Shown here piece by piece: positions 5,785 to 13,411 of a DNA stretch of 18,150 nucleotides. The notes under the pieces were generated by a model. It did no database searches. It was not told where the DNA came from and worked only from the letters and a program-made list of their open reading frames with translations. Source of the stretch: CAVTHK01 sp964552235 (GTDB lineage Bacteria; Spirochaetota; Spirochaetia; SZUA-6; CAVTHK01); NCBI GenBank assembly GCA_964552235.1, contig CAZKGO010000094.1, positions 1-18,150 on the forward strand. The letters run 5' to 3'. The position numbers and the translations under genes were made by a program. Within the stretch, counting starts at the first letter, position 1. The number at the start of each line of letters is the position of its first letter.

Positions 5785-7307
5785 GACCGCTCCTTGGACC
5801 TGCGCCGGCTGCTGATCAGGGGCCAGGCGACCGAGAGAACAGCCAGGAGGATGAATACGAGCGAAATCGGCTTCGTGAGGAACACCGAGTAGTCGCCGCG
5901 CGCGAGCTTGACCGCGCGCCGGAAGTTGTCCTCGAACATGCCGCCGAGGATCATTCCCAGGACGATCGGGGTAAAGGGGTAGTCCTCCTTTTTAAGCGCG
6001 TAGCCGATCAGGCCGAACGCCAGGGCCACTGCCATGTTGGTGACCGCGGCGAGGATCGCCTGGCCCTCGATGGCGCAGGCGCCGACGAGCGAGAGGATCA
6101 GCACCACGGGAATCAGGAGGGCCATCGGCATCGACAGCACCTTGGGGTACAGCCGCACTCCGGCGAGCTGGTAGGCGGCCATGAACACGTTGGCGAGGAA
6201 GTAGCTGAAGAAGATGCCGTACACGAGGGCCAGGTCCTGCGAAAAGAGCTGGTAGCCTGGCACGATCCCCTTGATGAGCAGCGCGCCAAGAAAGACCGCG
6301 GTCCCGGTGTCGCCGGGTATGCCGAGGGCCAGCGTGGGAATCAGGGCGCCACCGATCACCGCGTTGTTGGCCACCTCGGGCGCGAACACCCCCTCGAGGC
6401 ATCCGGTGCCGACCTTGGCCAGTTTGCTCTTGGGCGACGAGGTGATCTTCTTGGCCCGCTCGTAGGCGAGAAAGACGGCGATCGAGGCACCCGTTCCGGG
6501 CAGAGCTCCGATCCACACGCCGATGCCGGTCGACTCCAGGATGATGCGCCACAGGGATGCAATCTTCCTGAGCGAAGGGAAGATCTTCTCGATCTTCACC
6601 GCCGGAGGCCGGAGGTTGCCCTTGAGGATCCCTTCGAGATCGGACAAGGCCTGGGAGATGCCGAACAACCCGATGAGCGCAGGTATCAGCTCGATTCCCC
6701 CGGCCAGCGGAGTCCTGGCCAGCAGGCGCGGAAAGGGAATCCGCAGCGCGTCGGTGAAAGGATCGCTGCCCATCAGGGCGACAGCGAGCCCGAACGCGCC
6801 GGTCAGCAGCCCCTTGGCCAGATGCTTCGAGGAGACCGACGCGATAATCGTGAGCCCGACGAGGGCGAGCGTCGCCTTCTCGGCGGGGCCAAAGAGCAGC
6901 GTGAAGCGCGCGACCAGAGGCGCGCCGAGCACGAGGATCACGAGGCTGCCCATCCCGCCGATGAACGAAGCGACGACGGCGCCGCCGAGGGCCTGGCCGG
7001 CCTGGCCCTTCTTCGTCATCTCGTGGCCATCGAAGATGGTGGCGATGGCGTTGGGGTTTCCCGGGATTCCCAGCAGGATCGCCGGGATCGAAGCGCCGCA
7101 GACAGCCCCGCAGTGCACGCCGAGCAGCAGCGCGAGGCCCGGCACCTGCGCCAGCTGAAAGCTGATCGGCAGCATGAGGGCGAGCCCCATTGTGGCGGTC
7201 AGGCCCGGCAGCGCGCCCAGGATGATGCCGAGGATCTCGCCGAGCGAGAGCCACAGCAGCGAGTCGATGCGCACGGCCTGGGCGAGCCCCGAGACGATCG
7301 CGTCCAC
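5781..7307 (-). CDS. tctA: Tripartite tricarboxylate transporter, large membrane subunit TctA (first system)
   Basis: The large permease subunit (508 residues, about 12 membrane segments) of a tripartite tricarboxylate transporter, a secondary carrier that imports carboxylates delivered by the periplasmic TctC. TctA hallmarks are present: GALPGLTATMG at 31-41, GIPGNPNAIAT at 80-90, then GALPGTGASIAVFLAYERAKK and the second-repeat GIPGDTGTAVFLGALLIKG. The two IPG motifs in internal repeats line the substrate site in this family. The start is taken as the GTG at 7307 because GGAGG lies 4-5 nt upstream and only 10 nt separate it from the tctB1 stop. An ATG at 7343 would overlap tctB1 and add MRRACSGGDGGS, which does not look like family sequence. 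It is 4-nt coupled to the MBL gene downstream. Confidence 0.94.
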   Translation of the reverse strand: MDAIVSGLAQAVRIDSLLWLSLGEILGIILGALPGLTATMGLALMLPISFQLAQVPGLALLLGVHCGAVCGASIPAILLGIPGNPNAIATIFDGHEMTKKGQAGQALGGAVVASFIGGMGSLVILVLGAPLVARFTLLFGPAEKATLALVGLTIIASVSSKHLAKGLLTGAFGLAVALMGSDPFTDALRIPFPRLLARTPLAGGIELIPALIGLFGISQALSDLEGILKGNLRPPAVKIEKIFPSLRKIASLWRIILESTGIGVWIGALPGTGASIAVFLAYERAKKITSSPKSKLAKVGTGCLEGVFAPEVANNAVIGGALIPTLALGIPGDTGTAVFLGALLIKGIVPGYQLFSQDLALVYGIFFSYFLANVFMAAYQLAGVRLYPKVLSMPMALLIPVVLILSLVGACAIEGQAILAAVTNMAVALAFGLIGYALKKEDYPFTPIVLGMILGGMFEDNFRRAVKLARGDYSVFLTKPISLVFILLAVLSVAWPLISSRRRSKERS

Positions 7308-7317
7308 GCTTCCTCCG

Positions 7318-8019
7318 TCACCACCAGAGCAGGCCCGGCGCAAGGGCCACCAGGAACACCTGGCGGAACACGACGTACAGCGACTCGGTCATGGCAGCGG
7401 CGGTGAGCACCGACACCGACAGCCGGTCCAGGGGCCCTTTGCCGCGCTTCGCCTTGAGCGCCAGCAGAACGAGCATAAAGACGAAGGCTGCGGCCAGCAG
7501 GGCCGCGCCGGCGCCGAAGGTGCGGTCGGCAAGGAGCGCCCGACCGCTGCTGCGGCCGTAGGCGAACAACGCTCGCGTGACGGCCTTGCCGGTGGTGTAG
7601 ACGGCCAGCGTGAGCGCCAGCGAGCCCGCCAAGCCTTTGAGGCAGGGCGCAAGAAGGCCGGGTCGCACATCTTGCTCGCGGTAGAAGAAGAACAGAAGGT
7701 ACAGCAGGAGCGCCGTGGCGAGCACGAAGCCGACGGCCCTGAAGAGCGCGACGTAGAGGCAGCACAGCACCACCGTGAACACGACGAGCCGCACCACCGC
7801 AGGCGGAAGCGCCGCCGAACGGGCGCGGCTCTTTCCCTCGCGCGCGGCGAGGTAGATTCCCAGCACGAGCATGAGGGCGCCGGTGGCGAGCGGCAGCGCC
7901 CGCGGCCCCGGGTCCCAGCCCTTCTCGTCGCCGATCATTCGCCGCTCGTCGTAGGAAAGGGCGAGCGCCAGGTAGAGCAGGGCCACGACCACAAAGGCCG
8001 CGGGGATGACGCGTCTCAT
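7318..8019 (-). CDS. tctB: Tripartite tricarboxylate transporter, small membrane subunit TctB (first system), unusually long
   Basis: The small membrane subunit of the first tripartite transporter, identified mainly by its position between tctC and tctA and by its membrane topology. About six hydrophobic segments are visible: IPAAFVVVALLYLALAL, LPLATGALMLVLGIYLAA, two helices in VVRLVVFTVVLCCLYVAL through LLLYLLFFFY, GLAGSLALTLAVYTTGKA, and a C-terminal pair including FGAGAALLAAAFVFMLVLLA. At 233 residues it exceeds the usual TctB (about 140-180); the extra is a C-terminal stretch from about residue 160 ending TESLYVVFRQVFLVALAPG. The ribosome site before the ATG is weak, so translation may depend on tctC1, whose stop lies 22 nt upstream. 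Confidence 0.85.
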   Translation of the reverse strand: MRRVIPAAFVVVALLYLALALSYDERRMIGDEKGWDPGPRALPLATGALMLVLGIYLAAREGKSRARSAALPPAVVRLVVFTVVLCCLYVALFRAVGFVLATALLLYLLFFFYREQDVRPGLLAPCLKGLAGSLALTLAVYTTGKAVTRALFAYGRSSGRALLADRTFGAGAALLAAAFVFMLVLLALKAKRGKGPLDRLSVSVLTAAAMTESLYVVFRQVFLVALAPGLLWW

Positions 8020-8041
8020 GCTGCGGATGCCGCCGGCTGCG

Positions 8042-9022
8042 CTACTGCTTGAGCAGGCCCGCTTCCTTGAGGATCGGCACGTACGCCTGCACCAGCTGCT
8101 CGAAATAGGCGTCCAGCTGCTTGAGCTCGGACCACGCGGGGATCAGGCCCTTGCTCTTCATGTAGTCCTGGAAGCCCTTCGAGTTGAAGGCGGTGCGCAC
8201 GATCTCGGCGATCTTCGTCTTGACGGCCTCGGGCGTGCCCTTTTTCACCGAGAAGGACCTGAAGGAGCCGCCGGGGATGTTGATCTGCCCGAAGCCCGCC
8301 TCCTTGAGGGTGGGCACCGCGGCCAGGTCGGGCAGCGTGCTGTGCTCGCTGTAGAGCACCACCAGCGGCCGCAGCTTGTCCTTGTTGGCCACGATTTCCG
8401 ACTGCGAAAAGATCCCCGCGTCGGCGTGGCCGCCGAGCGTGCTCGCCAGCAGGTCGCTGCCGCCTTTGAAGGGCGTAACGTTGAAGGCCTTGTCGACCGC
8501 CAGGTTGATGCCGATCGAGGCGACGCCTGTGGCTCCGCCCATTCCTGCGTTGCCGAGGCTGATCTTGCCCGGGTTCTTCTTTGCGTCGTCGAACAGCTCC
8601 TTGAGGGTCTTCCAGGGCTTCTGGGCCCCGACGGCGACGATGAACGGGTCGAAGTTGAGGCCCGCGATGCCTTCGAGCTCCTTGTAGCCGACCGTGAGCC
8701 CCTGCAGGGTGGCGGCCACGGTGTGGGTGCCGCTGGCCAGCAGCGTGTAGCCGTCGGCGGGCTTGTTGAGCATCTCGTTGGTGCCCGTGGCGCTTCCTGC
8801 GCCGTCAATGTTGCTCACGATGATCGTGGCGCCGCTCGCCTTTTTCATCTCCTCGACGACCTGGCGGAAGATCAGGTCGGTGCCTCCGCCCGCGCTGTAG
8901 GGAACGATGACGGTAATGGTCTTCTGCGGATCGGGCCAGGCCGCCTCCTTTTGAGGCGTCGCCGAAACGGCTGCGCCGACTGCCAGGACGAACCCCAGAG
9001 ACAGCCACCACATGTGCTTCAT
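8042..9022 (-). CDS. tctC: Tripartite tricarboxylate transporter, substrate-binding protein TctC (first system)
   Basis: The periplasmic Bug/TctC-family receptor of the first tripartite transporter, 326 residues. A signal peptide (residues 1 to about 20, MKHMWWLSLGFVLAVGAAVS) is followed by ATPQKEAAWPDPQ and the family start KTITVIVPYSAGGGTDLIFR (35-53), whose GGG-x-D loop contacts the substrate carboxylate. Further family features are SGTHTVAATLQG, KISLGNAGMGGATGVA and the C-terminal segment GSFRSFSVKKGTPEAVKTK. The ATG at 9022 has GAGGAGG about 6 nt upstream, so the longer versions starting at 9097 or 9046 are rejected. A promoter-like element lies 80-107 nt upstream. Bug proteins bind diverse acids, so the ligand is not predictable. 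Confidence 0.94.
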   Translation of the reverse strand: MKHMWWLSLGFVLAVGAAVSATPQKEAAWPDPQKTITVIVPYSAGGGTDLIFRQVVEEMKKASGATIIVSNIDGAGSATGTNEMLNKPADGYTLLASGTHTVAATLQGLTVGYKELEGIAGLNFDPFIVAVGAQKPWKTLKELFDDAKKNPGKISLGNAGMGGATGVASIGINLAVDKAFNVTPFKGGSDLLASTLGGHADAGIFSQSEIVANKDKLRPLVVLYSEHSTLPDLAAVPTLKEAGFGQINIPGGSFRSFSVKKGTPEAVKTKIAEIVRTAFNSKGFQDYMKSKGLIPAWSELKQLDAYFEQLVQAYVPILKEAGLLKQ

Positions 9023-9101
9023 GCAGAACCTCCTCGAGTTGCTCATTGTTCCCGCCGCAGGAGCGCGCGCCGCGCCTCCTCGCCAGGGCGGGCACATCCC
9101 A

Positions 9102-9129
9102 ATGATAGGCGCGCGTGTCCAAAACGCAA
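9102..9129 (-). promoter_or_regulatory. Candidate promoter for tctC1-tctB1-tctA1-MBL hydrolase
   Basis: On the minus strand TTGCGT (9129-9124), a 16-bp spacer and TATCAT (9107-9102, 5/6 to the -10 consensus) lie in the 116-bp gap between the SAF dehydrogenase stop and tctC1. The extended form TGCTTGCGT...TATCATTG closely resembles the element upstream of tctC2 at 16523-16551. The -35 match is weak (TTG only), so an activator or alternative sigma factor may be needed. Confidence 0.45.
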
Positions 9130-9138
9130 GCAGGGGAC

Positions 9139-10470
9139 TCAGCCGACCGTCGAGTCCTGCATCCTGCGCAGCCGCAGCAGAAAGCTGTCGCCGCTCCCGT
9201 CGACGTCGGCCCAGGTTACGGGCTGGTCCTTCTTGAGGGGCCTGAGCAGGCGCACGTTCTCCGCGAACGCGATCGGCAGGAGATTCTCCCTGCGGGCGTT
9301 CTCCGCACGCTCGACCTGAGCGTAGACCGTGGAGCCGCCGCCGCCGTCGAGCTCCTCGCCCGCCGCCAGGTCGCGCTTGGCGGCGCAGACCACCTCGGTA
9401 AAGAAGCCGCGAGGCGCGGCGGTCGCCACGCCGTCGATCGCCGCCCGGGCGATCGACACCGGCACCTCGACGCAGGTCAGGTGATAGGGGCGGAAGAGCG
9501 CGGCGCCGTGGTCACCCTGGTGGGCAAAGGCCTGGCGCAGGAACCGCTCGACCCCGGGATGCGGCGAGTCCACGACCACGAACACGCCGTTGCCCACCTG
9601 CCCCCCGCGGACCGGTGTGCCGTCGGCGGTGACGGAGTTGGCTACCTCCACCACGCCGGCCCGCGACAGGATCCCGCCGAGCTCGCGCAGGGCAAAGACC
9701 CGCGCCAGGTCGTCGACGCCGACCTGGGGCTCGTGCATGCCGCGGACCTCGGGAACCAGGCCGGTAGCGTTGGAGACCGCGGCCATCTCGATCTGCGCCT
9801 TGGTGCCGTCGCGAAAGGAGTTGGCCATCTTGGCGTTGTGGCTGATCCAGATGCGGCCGCGCCGCTCGGGACCCGGCGCGCCGTGGCGGTCCTCCGGGTA
9901 CATCGTGATGCCGCGGCCCGCGGCGATGATCCGCAGCCCCAGCGACTCGGCCCAGTGCACCAGCTCGAGGATCGCGCCCGGCTGGTCGCCTGCCACCAGC
10001 GAGTAGACGACGCCGGCCGCCCGCGCCATGCGCGCAAGCAGCGGCCCGACCACGACGTCGGCCTCGACCGTGAGCATCAGCACGTGCCTGCCCGCCAGGA
10101 TCGACTCGTAGGCGACGCGCGCCCCGAACTCCGCCGAGCCTGTGGCCTCGACGACGACGTCCAGCTCCATGCGGGCCAGCTCGAGGCCGTCCTGCGTGAT
10201 GATCGGCTTGCCAGTGCGGCCGGCCGCCGCGGCGTTGTCGGCGAACACGAGGTCGTCGCGGCCGAGGCCGTTGGCCGCAAAGGCCGCCGCCGCCCGCTCG
10301 GGGTCCAGGTCGGCGGCAGCCACGCAGCGCATGCCGGCCATCGCGTGCATCGTGTGCAGCACGCCGGCTCCCATGGCACCCATGCCCACGATGCCGACCC
10401 TGATGGGCCGGCCTTGTTCGTCCAGCTGCTCGAGCCTGGCTTTGGTGACCACCGCTGCCCCCCGGCGCAT
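9139..10470 (-). CDS. NAD(P)-dependent oxidoreductase with C-terminal SAF domain (COG4091-like)
   Basis: A roughly 443-residue oxidoreductase of the type annotated predicted homoserine dehydrogenase with SAF domain (COG4091-like). The N-terminal Rossmann domain has VGIVGMGAMGAG (25-36) for dinucleotide binding and VVVEATGSAEFGARVAYES (106-123) as in homoserine dehydrogenase. A central region contains AGDQPGAI and YPEDRHGAPG, and a C-terminal SAF domain covers roughly residues 355-435 (CAAKRDLAAGEELDGGGG). It lacks the usual homoserine dehydrogenase catalytic domain, so a role in threonine synthesis is unlikely; oxidation of a hydroxy or sugar acid is inferred from linkage to carboxylate transporters. 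The start is uncertain: the ATG at 10470 has no clear ribosome site, and a GTG at 10452 follows a G-rich run. It begins 23 nt after mcrC. Confidence 0.82.
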   Translation of the reverse strand: MRRGAAVVTKARLEQLDEQGRPIRVGIVGMGAMGAGVLHTMHAMAGMRCVAAADLDPERAAAAFAANGLGRDDLVFADNAAAAGRTGKPIITQDGLELARMELDVVVEATGSAEFGARVAYESILAGRHVLMLTVEADVVVGPLLARMARAAGVVYSLVAGDQPGAILELVHWAESLGLRIIAAGRGITMYPEDRHGAPGPERRGRIWISHNAKMANSFRDGTKAQIEMAAVSNATGLVPEVRGMHEPQVGVDDLARVFALRELGGILSRAGVVEVANSVTADGTPVRGGQVGNGVFVVVDSPHPGVERFLRQAFAHQGDHGAALFRPYHLTCVEVPVSIARAAIDGVATAAPRGFFTEVVCAAKRDLAAGEELDGGGGSTVYAQVERAENARRENLLPIAFAENVRLLRPLKKDQPVTWADVDGSGDSFLLRLRRMQDSTVG

Positions 10471-10493
10471 CGTAGCAGAGGCGGCCGCCGCCG

Positions 10494-11894
10494 TCACGCG
10501 GCGGCCAGCAGCTCGCGGAAGCGCCGCAGGCAGCGCTCCTCCTGTTCGGGGCTGCAATAGCCGAAAGGAACAGATGCGAGAACGAGACGCACCCTCCGCC
10601 GACCTGAAGTGACGGTGGCCACTGTGGGCGGTTCAGCCTCGCCCGCGGTCTGCGGGTACACCAGAAGGGTATCTACCTGCGAGACGTCCGCAAGCGACGC
10701 ATAGGCCAACGCCTGATGCAGGTCTGCCCTGTGCTCGGCGCGGACTTCGTCCGGAAGGTCCTGCCAGCCCCGGCGCGCGAGCAGCTCCAGGTGCCTCTTG
10801 TACTTGGCGTCGATCCACACGACGCGCTCTGCTGCGCGTAGCTCGACGTCGGGCACGAGGGCGCTCATCGACCGATGCGGTCCGATCCAGCGCAGCGGCC
10901 TTCGCGCACCTTGGAAAGGACTGGCGACCATTCCGAGATGGCGCGCGAGTTCCGACGCGAAGGCGGAGACCCAGGCCTCCCAGACCGAGTCGATCGACAG
11001 ATCCCAGGCGAGCCCGTCGAGGCTTCGCGCCCCGCCGAGCCCGCGCTCCTCCGCGACCCAGGTCATGGCCTGGACCGCGGCGGCGACCCACTCGGAGGAA
11101 CCCGGCAGCGACCAGGACGCACGCGGGCGCCGCAGAGCCCCGGGGCCCACCTCCGCCCGCAGCTCGGCTGCCCGCTGCAGCAGGTTGCGTGCCGGAAGCG
11201 AGTCCGCGATCGTGCTCAGATCCTCCTCAAGCCTCCCCAGCGTCCACCGGACCGCGGCCGCGAGTTCGGGGTCGTCGTCGGGCTCCGAGAACCGGCAAGG
11301 AAAAGTCGTCCAGGCTCCACGCGGCACCTGCGCCGTTGCCCAGGCCGTCCAGTCGATGCGCCCGCGGGGGCTCGTGCGAGTCTCGCACCGCTCGACGAAC
11401 CCGCGCCGCCTGTGACGCAGCAGGCCCGCGATCCGCTCGATCACCGGCCCGGCCAGCAACCAGGCGGGCACCTCGCGCGCCGAGCCCGGTACCAGCGGCC
11501 CGCCGCCAAGCCCGGGTGGCACCGAGAAGCCGATCGCGCCGAACACCGCGCCCAGGGCAGGCCATCGGAAGCGCGGCTCGATGAGCAGACCCGCGGCCAC
11601 GCGACGGGTCCACGGGTTCAGCAGCGGGATGGCACCGATCCTGGGCCCGGGTCTCAACAGGAGCCGGAGCTCAGGGTCGGCCCGCACTTCGTGGCGCAAC
11701 TCGAGGCGGTTGAAGCCATCGCCGTTTGCGGCAAGGAGCGGCTCGACCCAGCGATCCCCGGCCGCGCCCACGTCCTCCGCCCGGACGCTGATCGGTTCGC
11801 CGTGGTCTCGCCCTTTGAGCAGCGGACGCGCAGAGGGTGCCGCATCGAGCGGCGCAGCGCGGGCTCGTCCCCTCTGCGTCCGGCCCCTCGGCAT
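10494..11894 (-). CDS. mcrC: McrC-like PD-(D/E)XK nuclease subunit of a modification-dependent restriction system
   Basis: The endonuclease partner of the McrB-like motor encoded just upstream. It has 466 residues from the ATG at 11894, whose A is the last base of the mcrB stop (TGATG), with GGAGG 4 nt before it; this indicates tight translational coupling. The C-terminal half carries a PD-(D/E)XK core: E306 in SVWEAWV, D349 in LVPDVELR, D362-A-K364 in WIDAKYKRH, and the McrC-typical DLHQALAYASL with Q394. The N-terminal half (RIGAIPLLNPW, RVAAGLLIEPRF, RGRIDWTAWATAQVPRG, FPCRFSEPDDDP) fits the McrC layout that docks onto the McrB ring and stimulates its nucleotide hydrolysis. The N-terminal 30 residues are basic and low in complexity. 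Catalytic residues look intact. Confidence 0.85.
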   Translation of the reverse strand: MPRGRTQRGRARAAPLDAAPSARPLLKGRDHGEPISVRAEDVGAAGDRWVEPLLAANGDGFNRLELRHEVRADPELRLLLRPGPRIGAIPLLNPWTRRVAAGLLIEPRFRWPALGAVFGAIGFSVPPGLGGGPLVPGSAREVPAWLLAGPVIERIAGLLRHRRRGFVERCETRTSPRGRIDWTAWATAQVPRGAWTTFPCRFSEPDDDPELAAAVRWTLGRLEEDLSTIADSLPARNLLQRAAELRAEVGPGALRRPRASWSLPGSSEWVAAAVQAMTWVAEERGLGGARSLDGLAWDLSIDSVWEAWVSAFASELARHLGMVASPFQGARRPLRWIGPHRSMSALVPDVELRAAERVVWIDAKYKRHLELLARRGWQDLPDEVRAEHRADLHQALAYASLADVSQVDTLLVYPQTAGEAEPPTVATVTSGRRRVRLVLASVPFGYCSPEQEERCLRRFRELLAAA

Positions 11895-13354
11895 CACACC
11901 TCCAGCAACCGGGCCTCGATCCGATCTGCCAGGCCGGCCACGGCCTCGGTGGCAGGACCGCAGAGCTTCTCTTCGAGGTAGTGACGAAGCAGCGGCAGAA
12001 GCTCGAACCGCATTCTGCGCGCCACCCGCCCGGCTTTTCCGACGGCGCCAAGCTCCGGCCGCGGATCGAGAAAATAGGCATGCCCGGGAACCAGCCTCAG
12101 GGTGTCCTCATCGGCGAACTCGACGAACGTGTGCACGGTGTCGGCGAAGAGGCGGCGGGCAAGATCGACGTCTTGGTCCGCGACGGCCCTCAAGTCGGGC
12201 CACATCGGGACGAAGGCGAACCTGCGGCGGATCGCGATGTCCATGCAAGCTATCGTGCGGTCGGCAGTGTTCCTGGTGCCAAGCACGAGCAACCGGGCCG
12301 ACAGTCTCAACTCCGGTTCGTGTCCCGCCGGAGTCTGCGGCAGGCGCACGCTGCGCTCCGCTTCTCCGACCTCGAAGAGTACGATCGCTTCTCCGAGTAC
12401 GCGAGCGAGATCCGCACGGTTGATCTCGTCCACGACGAGCAGGTGCTCACGGTCGCGCGCGGCGGCGTTGGCTACCAGTAGATCACCGGGGCGTACGTCG
12501 AAGGCCAGCCCCTGCGCCGTCGGACGCGGGAAGAGGCCGACCACAAAATCCTCGTAGGTGCGCGCGGCATGGAACTGGACCCGCGTGGCCGAGCCGATCT
12601 GGTCCGCGATGCTGTAGGCGAGACGTGTCTTGCCGGTTCCCGGTGGCCCTTCGAGGATCACGAATCGTCTCTCCCGCAGGATGGCGAGCACATCGGCGGC
12701 GTCGACGGCGGGAAACACGGCGCCAGCGATCTGCTCGCGCCGGTCGTCCCAGCGCACCTTGGACGTCCCGGTTAGCGGCGTGCGGTGCTCGTAGAAGAAA
12801 AGGTCCAGCAGATCCTCGACAGCGCCCAGATCTTTCCCGCTGCGCACCGGGACCGCCGCGTAGATGACCCTCGAGTAGGCCTTGAGCGCCGCCGCGATCT
12901 CGGGCCACTCCTCCGTCACCGCGTCGGGGACCTCGGTCGTGATGTCGAGGAGGTCAGGCTTGACCCAGACCCTCCCTTTGTGCAGGCGTGAGATCGCCCG
13001 CAGCCGCCGCCCATGCCCGGGCCGCCCGAGGATCGCGGTGTCAGCCCCGAAGCCGTCGGTGCCGATCACGAGCACCGCCACGCTGCCGCCCTTTCCCGGG
13101 AACCACACGAACGAGGTGCCCTGGTAGGGGCCCGACTTGGGGTTCTCGGCCGTGATCCAGCCGGCGTACGAAGCTACGTCCTCCTGATTCTGTAGGTTAA
13201 CCCGCAGCTGGAACCGCTCCTTGTGATGGGCGGCCTTGTGGTATCGCTCGTCGTAGACCCTTTCGAGCAGAGCGCGAACCCTGTCTGTATCCCCGATGAG
13301 GCTCCAGTCGCGGCCATGGGCTATGCCCTGAATCAATTCATCGATCGCCTGCAT
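11894..13354 (-). CDS. mcrB: McrB-like AAA+ NTPase with unrecognised N-terminal domain
   Basis: The motor and recognition subunit of a type IV, modification-dependent restriction system, 486 residues. The AAA+ module begins near residue 210 with Walker A GPPGTGKT (236-243), the McrB-family FHAARTYEDFVVGLFP (261-276), Walker B LLVVDEINRAD (305-315), and the McrB signature NTADR (362-366) followed by arginines in IAIRRRFAF (375-381). By family knowledge it should form a hexamer that binds modified DNA, translocates with NTP hydrolysis and recruits McrC. The N-terminal 200 residues contain QDVASYAGW-like, GTSFVWFPGKGGSVAVL and RPGHGRRLRAI motifs; I cannot match them to the DUF3578, YTH/EVE or other McrB readers by eye. 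GGAGG lies 7-8 nt before the ATG. The gene begins 57 bp after tctA2. Confidence 0.9.
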   Translation of the reverse strand: MQAIDELIQGIAHGRDWSLIGDTDRVRALLERVYDERYHKAAHHKERFQLRVNLQNQEDVASYAGWITAENPKSGPYQGTSFVWFPGKGGSVAVLVIGTDGFGADTAILGRPGHGRRLRAISRLHKGRVWVKPDLLDITTEVPDAVTEEWPEIAAALKAYSRVIYAAVPVRSGKDLGAVEDLLDLFFYEHRTPLTGTSKVRWDDRREQIAGAVFPAVDAADVLAILRERRFVILEGPPGTGKTRLAYSIADQIGSATRVQFHAARTYEDFVVGLFPRPTAQGLAFDVRPGDLLVANAAARDREHLLVVDEINRADLARVLGEAIVLFEVGEAERSVRLPQTPAGHEPELRLSARLLVLGTRNTADRTIACMDIAIRRRFAFVPMWPDLRAVADQDVDLARRLFADTVHTFVEFADEDTLRLVPGHAYFLDPRPELGAVGKAGRVARRMRFELLPLLRHYLEEKLCGPATEAVAGLADRIEARLLEV

Positions 13355-13411
13355 AGCTGCCCCTCCAGCAACGTCGCTGCATGGGCGAGCGCCCGGTTGA
13401 CGGTCCAGGTC

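Noticed and set aside
9139..10470. Calling the SAF protein a biosynthetic homoserine dehydrogenase or FlgA
   Set aside because: Only the Rossmann part resembles homoserine dehydrogenase, the catalytic domain and ACT domain are absent, and a SAF domain alone does not make a flagellar P-ring chaperone; no flagellar genes are nearby.
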